From assembly GCF_003337415.1 (NCBI RefSeq), contig NZ_QPJT01000004.1, positions 62,001-126,000 of the forward strand: a stretch of DNA of 64,000 bases, in the 5' to 3' direction. The translations under genes and the position numbers were made by a program. Origin of the DNA: Anaerobacterium chartisolvens (GTDB lineage: Bacteria; Bacillota; Clostridia; Acetivibrionales; DSM-27016). Positions 9,094 through 17,037 of the stretch are shown piece after piece. The notes beneath the pieces are model-generated. The model worked only from the letters and a program-made list of their open reading frames with translations. It was not told the DNA's origin and ran no database searches. How positions within the stretch are numbered: position 1 is the first letter of the stretch; each line of letters starts with the position of its first letter.

Positions 9094-9189
9094 GTGCTAT
9101 AAATTTATAAGGAATTAAAAATGCGTTTGGACGCCTACCGCAAACAAGGGTTTTTCTCTTGTTTGCGGTTTTTTGTTAGAGGAGGAATC
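9094..9189 (+). promoter_or_regulatory. Riboswitch-like leader: small hairpin, then an intrinsic terminator, before a multidrug-type transporter
   Basis: The leader holds a short hairpin (GCGT-TTGG-ACGC, 9123-9134), the unpaired run CTACC, and then an 11-bp terminator stem (9138-9148 with 9158-9168) followed by six T. The ribosome binding site and start lie just past the terminator, so the full transcript needs read-through. The compact 'small hairpin plus terminator' layout ahead of an EmrE-like exporter is reminiscent of the guanidine-IV (mepA) class, but I matched it from memory of the layout, not from a covariance model. A purine-type aptamer is less likely because the long outer stem is missing. 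Confidence 0.5.
9138..9174 (+). terminator. Conditional intrinsic terminator in the transporter leader
   Basis: CCGCAAACAAG pairs perfectly with CTTGTTTGCGG across a 9-base loop, followed by TTTTTT. It stands between promoter and gene, not after a gene, which implies attenuation control. Confidence 0.85.
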
Positions 9190-9615
9190 ATGCTGAATTT
9201 CATCTGGCCGATTTTTGTTGTAGTTGCGGCAAACACTGTTTATAACATTTGTGCTAAATCAACGCCTGCAGGCGTTCAGCCCTTTGCGTCGCTTGCCGTC
9301 ACCTATCTTACGGCCGCCTTTTTATCTGTGCTGCTGTTTTTTGCCACAAGCGGGAGCAAGGATATTGTGGCGGAAGCCCGGAAGATCGATTGGACGTCGC
9401 TGGTCTTTGGCTGCTCCATTGTTGCGCTTGAATTCGGATACATTTATATCTACAGGGTGGGCTGGAAGGTCAGCACAGGGTCATTGATCGCCAATGTATG
9501 CCTTGCCTGTGTTCTGCTGGTAATAGGAATTGTTTTATATAAGGAAAGCATCACCCTCCGGCAGATTGCCGGAATGGTATTGTGCATAGCGGGTATATTC
9601 ATGATCAGCAAGTAG
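9190..9615 (+). CDS. EamA/EmrE-like small membrane transporter
   Basis: A 141-residue hydrophobic protein with about four transmembrane helices (residues 4-20, 33-52, 66-85 region, 96-140). It reads like one half of an EamA/DMT-superfamily transporter: first helix 'PIFVVVAANTVYNICAK', a short loop with charged residues, and last helix 'IAGMVLCIAGIFMISK'. Proteins of this size work as dimers in the plasma membrane and usually export cationic compounds or small metabolites; the substrate cannot be read from sequence. The ATG at 9190 is chosen because AGAGGAGG lies just upstream. An in-frame ATG at 9121 would put the leader terminator inside the coding region and has no ribosome binding site. 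Control by the leader at 9094-9189 suggests induction by a small ligand. Confidence 0.85.
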   Translation: MLNFIWPIFVVVAANTVYNICAKSTPAGVQPFASLAVTYLTAAFLSVLLFFATSGSKDIVAEARKIDWTSLVFGCSIVALEFGYIYIYRVGWKVSTGSLIANVCLACVLLVIGIVLYKESITLRQIAGMVLCIAGIFMISK

Positions 9616-9646
9616 ATTTTAGTTTTGAAAAGAAGGGGCATAGAAA

Positions 9647-9677
9647 AGTTGTCAGGAGAATAATCCCCCTGACAACT
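9647..9677 (-). terminator. Terminator of the LacI-controlled operon
   Basis: AGTTGTCAGG pairs with CCTGACAACT; on the minus strand the stem is followed by TTTTCT. It lies 23 bases past the stop codon of the glycoside-hydrolase-like gene. Confidence 0.7.
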
Positions 9678-9699
9678 CACGCTGGCAGCTCTTGCGCTT

Positions 9700-11808
9700 T
9701 TACAGCCACAGCCAGCCAAGAGCCTCAACGCCTAAGTATATCGGCTGCTCGTCCCTTTTGTCGGGGTACAGCTCATTGTCGATAACACGCTTCAGCTCGT
9801 GATACGGTATCATGCACGATTTTGTACCTGTTTCCGCAACGGGGTTTACATCGAAATAATTCCTCTTTACTATGTCGAAGTTTCTTTCGTTATGCCGGGA
9901 CATTTCAAGCAAATACCTTCTTTTGTCCTCCTCCGTCTTTGCATTGTCATAATTTATAGACGCAAGGGCAAGGTCATATATAACCCTGTTTCGCATATTA
10001 GCCACAATCAGCTTTTTGAAGTGCAGTGAGTATACCTTAAGCCTCTCATGCCCGTCAATAGCCTTTTTAACGCTGTAAAGCTTCGACATTATAGCTTCGT
10101 GCCGTTCAATTGCCTTTTGTATTGCAGGTATGTCCCTAGCCTCCACCTTGTTTCGGGCAAAAGGAAATTCCGTGGGGAATATGCTCATCTGGCTCTCGTG
10201 TATGGTGAACATGTTTTTGAGTACGTATAATATGTCCTCGGCAAGCCGAGATCCAAACACCGTCTCAATGGAATACCTGTAGAAATCCTCCGGCTCCATG
10301 CACGAGCCCCACCCGTAATGTGCGTGTGCAAACAGGTGCAAAAAGAAGCCGTACCATTCAAACATATAGCCGTTTATTCCCTTTGCGCCAAGGCTTGCCG
10401 AGCCTATATGCTGCCTGATGTCCTCCTCAAGGTACTGGTGGTTGCTCTCCTCGTCACACCTTAAGCCGTTGGAGCGGAAAATTCTTATGAGCCTTCCAAG
10501 ACATGATGAAACCGCATTGGATTCGGTGTCACGCGCCCATATCCTGTCCCGTCCGAAGGCTTTCGCCCATTTTTCAAACTCCCCCTCGGAGCAGTACAGC
10601 CCCGGCGCCCAGAAAAGACCTACATCCTCGGGTATCGAGCTTACCATTCTTTTAAGGTACTCAGGGTCTTTTTCAAGAGGAGGCTCCCTCCATGCCCTTA
10701 TACCTATTATGCATCGGGGGTTTTCCTCCCTTATGGCTGCGTAAAGCACCTTTAGCAGCTCATAGTTGGCTATGTGCTTTGCCTCTGCGGGTGATGAGGC
10801 CGCCGACAGATATTTTTCCCTGCACCTATCACAGTCGCAGAACCACCACGCCTCCTCACTCTCCTCAAAGTCAATGCCGTCATATCCCAGCCTTGCTATT
10901 GCCCTCATTGAGTCCTTAAGGTATTCAATTGTGTCGGGCTGGCTTAAGCATAGCGTGTCAAAATCATTTATAAATTTACTGTTTTCGGGCAGCTTCATTC
11001 TCTTGCTTTTGTATATGCTGGGATAGCCTCCGTTATAGCTGTTAAGCCCTACATATGCAAAAAATTTCATGCTGAGCTTATGTCCATACTCTAAAAGCCT
11101 CGAAAGAAATTCCTCTGCAAGATTGGGATGTATATAATGTACCGCAACCCAGCTTTCGCTTTCTTCATTCCATACCTTTACAGGGTAGTTCTTCATCACC
11201 GCTTCAGGGTGGGAAGGAAGCTCAAAGGGCCAATAGCCGTACATGCACATGTTAAACTGGTTAATTTTCATGTCGGAGCAGATATTAAGGTATTCAACCC
11301 ACTCGTCATAGCCCCATAGCTGCATGTCAAAGCCAAGCCGCCCGTAGCCTGCATACCATGAAAAGGTGTTGGACACCGACCGGATCTCAACGGTAGGCCA
11401 ATCGGTTATTTTGCAGAGCTGCATTACATAATGCTCTCCTGATTTCACAAATAATTGCTTCAGTGTTGCAAGTGCGTATACAAGCCCCTGCCTGTTCTCA
11501 AATTTTATCGTTACAAGCTCCTTCTGCACTGTCAGCACATATCCCTGCTCTGCAAAAAGCTTCGGGCAGTCCGTCTCTTCTCCCTGAAGCCCATATATGA
11601 GCCTTAATTCCATGAGCTCGGGGCAGCCGATCTGTTGTTCAGAAACCTTAAGACCGGGATAGTCCCACAGCTTCATTTCCACTATCTCCCTGTATTGAAG
11701 CCCTTCGCCAACGCCGGCAGAGGACAGGTCAAGCTTAAAGCCTGAAAAGGATTTGCTGCACCCCTCTGTTTCTTCCGTTATTTTAGGCACAGGCAGTAGC
11801 TTATTCAT
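9700..11808 (-). CDS. Glycoside-hydrolase-like protein with GH20-type (zincin-like) N-terminal domain
   Basis: A 702-residue protein with no signal peptide, so cytoplasmic. Residues 1-130 look like the zincin-like domain that precedes the barrel in GH20 hexosaminidases and GH67-type enzymes ('EQGYVLTVQKELVTIKFENR', 'GLVYALATLKQL'). Residues 140-480 look like a TIM barrel: 'WPTVEIRSV' at its start, 'GYDGIDFEESEEAWW' with acidic residues at a likely active site, directly followed by a C-x-C-x2-C motif (FCDCDRC) that is also known from DUF4838-type proteins. The last 200 residues are helical. Last gene of the operon headed by lacI; ATG with AAGGAGG upstream. A glycosidase acting on an imported sugar conjugate is the best guess; the exact family and substrate are open. 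Confidence 0.65.
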   Translation of the reverse strand: MNKLLPVPKITEETEGCSKSFSGFKLDLSSAGVGEGLQYREIVEMKLWDYPGLKVSEQQIGCPELMELRLIYGLQGEETDCPKLFAEQGYVLTVQKELVTIKFENRQGLVYALATLKQLFVKSGEHYVMQLCKITDWPTVEIRSVSNTFSWYAGYGRLGFDMQLWGYDEWVEYLNICSDMKINQFNMCMYGYWPFELPSHPEAVMKNYPVKVWNEESESWVAVHYIHPNLAEEFLSRLLEYGHKLSMKFFAYVGLNSYNGGYPSIYKSKRMKLPENSKFINDFDTLCLSQPDTIEYLKDSMRAIARLGYDGIDFEESEEAWWFCDCDRCREKYLSAASSPAEAKHIANYELLKVLYAAIREENPRCIIGIRAWREPPLEKDPEYLKRMVSSIPEDVGLFWAPGLYCSEGEFEKWAKAFGRDRIWARDTESNAVSSCLGRLIRIFRSNGLRCDEESNHQYLEEDIRQHIGSASLGAKGINGYMFEWYGFFLHLFAHAHYGWGSCMEPEDFYRYSIETVFGSRLAEDILYVLKNMFTIHESQMSIFPTEFPFARNKVEARDIPAIQKAIERHEAIMSKLYSVKKAIDGHERLKVYSLHFKKLIVANMRNRVIYDLALASINYDNAKTEEDKRRYLLEMSRHNERNFDIVKRNYFDVNPVAETGTKSCMIPYHELKRVIDNELYPDKRDEQPIYLGVEALGWLWL

Positions 11809-11832
11809 TAAATTCGCCTCCTTATAAGCTTT

Positions 11833-13269
11833 TTATACAATCTGAACGGGAGTCCATTCAAAATCCGTGTCTATAGGGTATATCGGCCTTGTAATATTTT
11901 TATAGCCAAGGCTTGAAAACACATTTGTACTTGTGCCCGGAGTCAGCGCAAATATTACCTCTCCTGCCACAGGCACAAGCTTGGGGAAGAGGTAGCCCAT
12001 CTTGAGCACAATAATTTTATAGTCACTGAGCTTAAGCCCAAGGCCCTCAATGTGTGCTGGCGAAATGAATGCGGCCCTCTCGTTTGTAATAACCAAATGG
12101 ATTTGCCCAAGGTCGATTACTACCGCGTCTCCCGCATCTTCTCCAGCCCAGCCCGTAACCTTTGTCTTGTTAAGTATTTTTCCCTTTACTGCCGTAGGAA
12201 TTACAAAGCTCTCATGGGAGCTTTCACCTATTACCGCGTCTACTTCATCTCCTATATTCATTTTCAACAGCTCGTTTGTTTTTTCCCTGTCATTAATACC
12301 ACAGACAAGGACATTGTCAGCCTTGCTTTCCATAAGTAGCCTCAGCATCAGTGTTCCTTCACCCTCTGCCCCGGCTGTGGTGTTGTCCCCCGAGTCTGTT
12401 ATAAATACAGGAAGCCTGTCCGATTTAATAGCCGACTCAATCGCTTGGACAGGCTCTAAAGCCGGAACGTCAAACCTGAAGCTACCGCGGCCCTCCCAAT
12501 GAATCGCGGATATTCTTCTTGCGGCTTCAACGGCAAGCTCCCTGTTATTTATATAGGATATGACAACGCTTGGCCCTGTAAATTCATAATCAACCCACGG
12601 CTGGCCGTTAAATACCGCCGCAGACGCTATATCCTCATTACTGTCGAGAGGCTCCAGCATTTCCATCATATCCTTTAGAGGATATTTGTCTGTTGTAGCG
12701 GCATCCGCGCCCAGAACGGGGGCTTTGAACATCACCGTAACGGGAAGCTGCCGTTTTAGGGCACGTCTGCACAAAGCCTCCGCTGTCCGTATTTCCGTCT
12801 GATCATGATCGATATGGGGCGCTGTTCTGAAGCCGTAAACTATATTTACCTTTTTTATAAATTCACTGGTGTTGTTGGCATGAAAGTCCAATGCAACTCC
12901 AATGAGAATATTCATACCTATCTTTTGCCGTATTGCGGTGATAAGAGCCTCCTCACCGCTTCCAATTCCCTCCACACACATTGCCCCGTGCAGGTAAAGG
13001 TAGACCGCGTCAATACCGGGATTATCATCAATGACCTTTAGTATCACATCCCTTACATAATTAAACGCTTGCTGCCTCACCTCTCCTGACGGCAATGCAC
13101 TTGCAAAGACAGCGGGTATGATTTCAAATCCATTATCCGCAAAAACCCCCGATGCGGCAAGCCTGTCAATAACCTCTGTTCCCTGCACTATTTCAAAATC
13201 CTCCAATGAGGCCTTCTTCTTGCAAAAGGTATTGGATTCACACTGAAATGACCCAACTAATACCTTCAT
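11833..13269 (-). CDS. M81-family metallopeptidase (MlrC-like)
   Basis: A 478-residue protein matching the M81/MlrC family: N-terminal half (DUF1485 type) with 'GSFQCESNTF', 'YLYLHGAMCVEG', 'GVALDFHANNT' and 'YGFRTAPHIDHDQT' supplying Asp/His residues for a likely zinc site, then the C-terminal MlrC half with 'DSGDNTTAGAEGEGT'. The founding member opens linearised microcystin; most relatives sit in catabolic operons and their substrates are unknown. The start at 13269 (MKVLVGSF) is chosen because GGAG lies 8 bases upstream; an ATG 7 codons earlier lacks a ribosome binding site. It follows the transducer-like gene by 26 bases and precedes the GH-like gene by 24 bases in the same operon, so it probably cleaves an amide or similar bond in the imported compound. 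Confidence 0.85.
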   Translation of the reverse strand: MKVLVGSFQCESNTFCKKKASLEDFEIVQGTEVIDRLAASGVFADNGFEIIPAVFASALPSGEVRQQAFNYVRDVILKVIDDNPGIDAVYLYLHGAMCVEGIGSGEEALITAIRQKIGMNILIGVALDFHANNTSEFIKKVNIVYGFRTAPHIDHDQTEIRTAEALCRRALKRQLPVTVMFKAPVLGADAATTDKYPLKDMMEMLEPLDSNEDIASAAVFNGQPWVDYEFTGPSVVISYINNRELAVEAARRISAIHWEGRGSFRFDVPALEPVQAIESAIKSDRLPVFITDSGDNTTAGAEGEGTLMLRLLMESKADNVLVCGINDREKTNELLKMNIGDEVDAVIGESSHESFVIPTAVKGKILNKTKVTGWAGEDAGDAVVIDLGQIHLVITNERAAFISPAHIEGLGLKLSDYKIIVLKMGYLFPKLVPVAGEVIFALTPGTSTNVFSSLGYKNITRPIYPIDTDFEWTPVQIV

Positions 13270-13295
13270 TCTACCATCTCCATATTCCATAGCGT

Positions 13296-13655
13296 TTAAA
13301 CACTAAAACCCTGCACCGGGTAGTACGCCATATCCTTACGCCTGTCCAATCTTCCGAATACTGCAATTACCGGCACATCACTGTTTACAACCAGCGAATA
13401 CTGTCCCGAAGTGTTTTGAAATTTTTCCTCTCCAATAGGGTAATCAAGCCTGAAGCAGTTAACCCTTTTAGCAGGTACCGTTACCCTCACCCCTTCCTTG
13501 GGGTCCTTATCCTCATAATAATAATCCAGTGAAATCTCGGCTGCAGTTTCATTCATATTCAGCACCATAAGCGCTTCATGGCCTAATGGCTCCTCATCTC
13601 CCTGCGGCGGGAGATCTCCGTCTGCGAAAACCCAGAATCTTTTACCCTTCTCCAT
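13296..13655 (-). CDS. Sensory rhodopsin transducer (ASRT)-family protein
   Basis: A 119-residue beta-rich protein that fits the family of the Anabaena sensory rhodopsin transducer (PF07100): 'FWVFADGDLPP' at the N-terminus, 'GHEALMVLNMNETAAEI' with 'YYYEDKDP', 'VTVPAKRVNCFRLD', and 'SDVPVIAVFGRLDRR' near the C-terminus. Despite the name, most members are found without any rhodopsin and have been linked to carbohydrate catabolism operons. Here it sits between an M24-fold protein and an M81 peptidase, with spacings of 13 and 26 bases and its own good ribosome binding site (AGGAGG). No rhodopsin gene is in this window. A small-molecule (possibly sugar) binding role is the common suggestion for the family; nothing here proves it. 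Confidence 0.8.
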   Translation of the reverse strand: MEKGKRFWVFADGDLPPQGDEEPLGHEALMVLNMNETAAEISLDYYYEDKDPKEGVRVTVPAKRVNCFRLDYPIGEEKFQNTSGQYSLVVNSDVPVIAVFGRLDRRKDMAYYPVQGFSV

Positions 13656-13668
13656 AAGCTAACTCCTC

Positions 13669-14841
13669 CTATTCAATGTCCTTTGAAAGTATTTCATCCA
13701 TTTCCGGGCATAGAGGCACACACCCTTCGTCAGTAATCAAAAAGCCTGTCTCTATCCTTGCCCCGTTCCACTCGGGATGTCCAAAGAAGCTGACGTCAAC
13801 GCAAACCGTCATTCCGGCAACAAGAGGCTCGTCTCCGTTAGGACCGAAGAACGGCGCTTCCGCCTCCATCAGCCCTATTGTATGGGCAAACGGGCACACC
13901 AGGTATTGGATGAGGTTATTTTTAACAAAATACTCTCTCCCGGGCACATCTATCTCCTTACCTGTCATTCCGGGCTTCAGCATAGACTTTGTAAGCCTGT
14001 ATGCCTCCCTCAGGTGGTTGACACAGGTTTTCTGGCTCTCTGTGTACACTCCGTTTACAGGCAGTGTGTCTCCCATAACCCCGCAGTAGCCGTTAATTCT
14101 TGGCGCAAGCCCAATCATTACAAGCTCCCCGTCAAGCATCTCCTTATTAAGCGCGGTAGGCACAACGGCATTCGATCTTGCTCCGCTTCCTACTATTGCA
14201 GAAAAGCCAAAGCTGTTTGCGCCCCGCTTTCTGCACACATATTCCCCGGCAGCCGCTACCTCATACTCATATGTCCCGCAGGCTACCTTTTCCTTCATTG
14301 CCTTATAGGCCTCCAGAGAAAGCTCAAAGCCCTTTTTTATATTTTCAATTTCCCACGAGGATTTTACATACCTCAATCTTACATATTTATCTGTTATGTC
14401 TACAAGCTCCACGCCCTTAAAGCCCGCCTCCAGCTGTGTATAAACCTGATACGGCATAGCCTCGGTTCCCACTATTCCCACCCTCTTAATGTCAATGCTT
14501 TTCTGGAGCTCTGCAAAAAGCTTGGGAAAATCGATAATTACGGCATTTGGGTATTCCTCGTCGGGAACCATGAATACCGGGAAGTTCCTTGTGTTTTTAA
14601 TTGCACTGTTGAGAATTGCAAACGGTTCACTTTCAGGTCCTCCCAATATCAGCGGCTCTCCATTTCTCGGCACAAGAACGGCTCCCTTTTCAAATTGAGG
14701 ACACCAGCCTGTCAGATACCATCCGTTTGCTATATTCAGCTCATCATAGTAGACAAGAACTGCGTCAAGATTTTCCTTCTCCAGTATTTCCTTTACCTTA
14801 GACAGCCTTCGCTGTGTTTCCATCTCGTTGTAATATGACAT
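13669..14841 (-). CDS. M24-fold ('pita-bread') hydrolase, Xaa-Pro-peptidase-like, altered metal site
   Basis: A 390-residue protein with a creatinase-type N-terminal domain (about 1-150) and an M24 catalytic fold (about 155-385). The expected histidine (AHTIGLMEAE) and last glutamate (ARIETGFLIT) are present. The first metal aspartate of 'VD-x-G' appears lost (GLAPRINGY), and the 'IEPG' glutamate is replaced (VDVSFFG). This pattern is compatible with a creatinase-like enzyme that does not need the dinuclear metal centre, rather than a normal aminopeptidase. It follows the ABC transporter genes in the LacI-controlled operon, 105 bases after the binding-protein gene, and shares its operon with M81 and GH-like enzymes. 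It probably acts on a C-N bond in the imported substrate (inference). Confidence 0.8.
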   Translation of the reverse strand: MSYYNEMETQRRLSKVKEILEKENLDAVLVYYDELNIANGWYLTGWCPQFEKGAVLVPRNGEPLILGGPESEPFAILNSAIKNTRNFPVFMVPDEEYPNAVIIDFPKLFAELQKSIDIKRVGIVGTEAMPYQVYTQLEAGFKGVELVDITDKYVRLRYVKSSWEIENIKKGFELSLEAYKAMKEKVACGTYEYEVAAAGEYVCRKRGANSFGFSAIVGSGARSNAVVPTALNKEMLDGELVMIGLAPRINGYCGVMGDTLPVNGVYTESQKTCVNHLREAYRLTKSMLKPGMTGKEIDVPGREYFVKNNLIQYLVCPFAHTIGLMEAEAPFFGPNGDEPLVAGMTVCVDVSFFGHPEWNGARIETGFLITDEGCVPLCPEMDEILSKDIE

Positions 14842-14946
14842 TTTTAACTCCCCTTTTAATGTTTATTATTTCGTTTTTCGCACTGCCGGAGAAATCGGCT
14901 CCTCCGGCAGTACAAACGGACTTAAGCACGTACTCTACGTTCACAA

Positions 14947-15948
14947 TTATTTTCTCTGATCCAGATATTTCTGAGCTGTTGCAGCATCCTTAATAGGCAC
15001 ATAATCAACTATAATTTTCTTCTTAGGCTCAGCTCCGTTCAAGATATCCCTCATTTCTCTGACGGCAAGGTCGGCTTCAATCCAAACATCATCAAGCACC
15101 GATGCGGCATATTTTCCGTCAATTACTCCCTGAAGAGCCTCTGTATCCCCATCTATACCAACTACCTTTATCTCCGTTCTTCCCGCTGCCACACATGCAT
15201 TCATGGCACCAAGCCCCATACCGTCGTTGTGAGCGACAATTGCATCTATTTCAGGATATTTTGTAAGCCAGTTCTCCGTAACAGCCATAGCCTTATCCTT
15301 GCTCCACTCACCCGATTGCTGGTCAAGCATCTGTATGTCGGGGTATTTTTTAAGAGCCTCAGTTATTCCTGCCGCCCTGTTAACCTGCCCGGAATGTCCC
15401 ATCATGCCCTCAATCATCAGAACCTTTCCTTTTCCGCCAAGAAGCTCTGCAATAGTTTCCCCCGCCATAAGCCCCGACGCCTTAACGTCAGTTCCGACAA
15501 AGGTAGCATATTCCTCATTCTCGGTATAAGCAACCAGCTCAACCAAGGGGATTCCTGCCTTCTTGCAGGCCTCAACAGCCGGACTGGAGCCTTCAAAGCT
15601 GTTTGCATCCATTATTATTCCGTCAACGCCCTGTGCAATTAATGTGTCAACATCATTGAGCTGCTTTTCCACAGAATCGTCAGAGTCTATGATTGTAAGC
15701 TCAACATCCTTAAGCTGTTCGTCCGTGGCCTTTAACGCATTTACCAGGTTTTTAATAAATTCATGCTTCCATGCCTGTGTTGTAACCCCTATTTTCCATA
15801 CCTTTTCGGCACCTCCATCAGAATCCTGCAGCGTTGAAGCTTGACTGTCCGATGTCCCCCCCTGCCCCGACGGTGCGGAATTACCGCAGGCTGCGAGCAT
15901 CATGCTTAATGCCAGAATAAGTGCCATTACCTTGAATAAATTTTTCAT
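14947..15948 (-). CDS. Ribose-type sugar ABC transporter, substrate-binding lipoprotein
   Basis: A 333-residue protein with a lipoprotein signal (hydrophobic helix ending MLAACGNS; Cys at about residue 21), then a periplasmic-binding-protein fold of the RbsB/LacI-like class ('WKIGVTTQAWKHEF', 'GVDGIIMDANS', 'AIVAHNDGMGLGAMNA', 'VVGIDGDTEAL'). It binds the substrate outside the membrane and delivers it to the permease and ATPase encoded immediately upstream. Ribosome binding site GGAGGAAG precedes the ATG. Ribose-type binding proteins take pentoses, hexoses, polyols or autoinducer-2, so the ligand cannot be named; the downstream hydrolases suggest a sugar carrying an amide-linked group. Confidence 0.93.
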   Translation of the reverse strand: MKNLFKVMALILALSMMLAACGNSAPSGQGGTSDSQASTLQDSDGGAEKVWKIGVTTQAWKHEFIKNLVNALKATDEQLKDVELTIIDSDDSVEKQLNDVDTLIAQGVDGIIMDANSFEGSSPAVEACKKAGIPLVELVAYTENEEYATFVGTDVKASGLMAGETIAELLGGKGKVLMIEGMMGHSGQVNRAAGITEALKKYPDIQMLDQQSGEWSKDKAMAVTENWLTKYPEIDAIVAHNDGMGLGAMNACVAAGRTEIKVVGIDGDTEALQGVIDGKYAASVLDDVWIEADLAVREMRDILNGAEPKKKIIVDYVPIKDAATAQKYLDQRK

Positions 15949-16005
15949 GACTCTTCCTCCTTAATTTTTTTGTAAATTTTGATTAATAGATTGCCTAAAA
16001 TAAAT

Positions 16006-17037
16006 TTACTCTATATGCTTCGTCCTCTGGTCAAGGATAACCGCCGCCGCTATGATAACTCCTCTTATAATTTGCTGGTAATAGGATGACACTCCCATTA
16101 GCACAAGGCCATTATTAAGTACACCTATAATTAACGCTCCTAAAATAGTACCGCTTATTTTTCCCGCGCCTCCTGTAAGACTTGCGCCGCCTATAATAAC
16201 CGCCGCGATGGCATCAAGCTCATAGCCTGTTGCAGCAGACGGCTGCCCGGAGGTAATCCTTCCCGCCAGCACTATTCCGGCAATACCGCAAAGAGTTCCG
16301 TTAAGTATAAAAACCATCATCTTTACTTTGTTTACGTTTATTCCCGAGGCTCTTGAGGCTTGCTCATTCCCTCCTACCGCATAAACATACCGTCCGAATT
16401 TTGTTCTATAGAGTATAATCATCGATACCGCTGCAACAATTACAAATATAAGAACAGGAGTCGGTATGCTTATCTGATCCGGAGAGCTGGTTTCCCAAAG
16501 ATACCCGTTTCCTAAGGATATATAAAAGGGATCCTTTATTGTATGCGGTACTCCCTCTGCAATAACCAATGCCAAGCCCCTTGCAATTGTAAGCATTGCC
16601 AGAGTTGCTATAAATGGTGCTATCTTAAACTTTGATACGATGAAGCCCACAACGGCGCCTAAAAAGCTGCAGGCAAGCACTCCCGCTATAATTGCCACAA
16701 AGGATATGCCAGGTATCCTCTCCAGCATTATTGCCGAGGTAACGCCTGCAATAGCGCAGAGAGAGCCTATTGAAAGATCTATCCCTCCGAGTATTATTAC
16801 AAAGGTCATACCCACAGCTAAAATACCATTGATTGAAATTTGTCTGAATATGTTTACTATGTTCTTTGGCGTCATGAATGTAGGTGAAATAATAGACAGC
16901 ACAATAACCATAACTAAAAATACCACCAGCAGTGCATAGCTTCTCATATACGATTTAAATGATTCTCCCGGCTCCTTCATCAGTGCTGCGGCTCCGTCCG
17001 AATTTAAAGCTGAATTATTTTTAAAACCAAACATCAC
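16006..17037 (-). CDS. Ribose-type sugar ABC transporter permease
   Basis: A 343-residue membrane protein of the RbsC/BPD_transp_2 family with about nine to ten transmembrane helices; 'GGIDLSIGSLCAIAGV' and 'AVGGNEQASRASGI' are family signatures. It forms the membrane channel of the importer together with the ATPase encoded just upstream. The gene overlaps the ATPase stop (TGATG, 17032-17036), indicating translational coupling. Two starts are possible, GTG at 17037 or ATG at 17034; AGGAGG spacing slightly favours the GTG. 57 bases separate it from the binding-protein gene. Confidence 0.93.
   Translation of the reverse strand: MMFGFKNNSALNSDGAAALMKEPGESFKSYMRSYALLVVFLVMVIVLSIISPTFMTPKNIVNIFRQISINGILAVGMTFVIILGGIDLSIGSLCAIAGVTSAIMLERIPGISFVAIIAGVLACSFLGAVVGFIVSKFKIAPFIATLAMLTIARGLALVIAEGVPHTIKDPFYISLGNGYLWETSSPDQISIPTPVLIFVIVAAVSMIILYRTKFGRYVYAVGGNEQASRASGINVNKVKMMVFILNGTLCGIAGIVLAGRITSGQPSAATGYELDAIAAVIIGGASLTGGAGKISGTILGALIIGVLNNGLVLMGVSSYYQQIIRGVIIAAAVILDQRTKHIE

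Noticed and set aside
9121-9189. Upstream ATG at 9121 as start of the transporter
   Set aside because: It would translate through the leader terminator, lacks a ribosome binding site, and adds a non-family N-terminus.
13777-14838. 353-codon open frame on the plus strand
   Set aside because: It lies wholly opposite the M24-fold gene, has no ribosome binding site, and its peptide (many Cys, His, Arg and Ser) looks like a shadow of minus-strand codon use.
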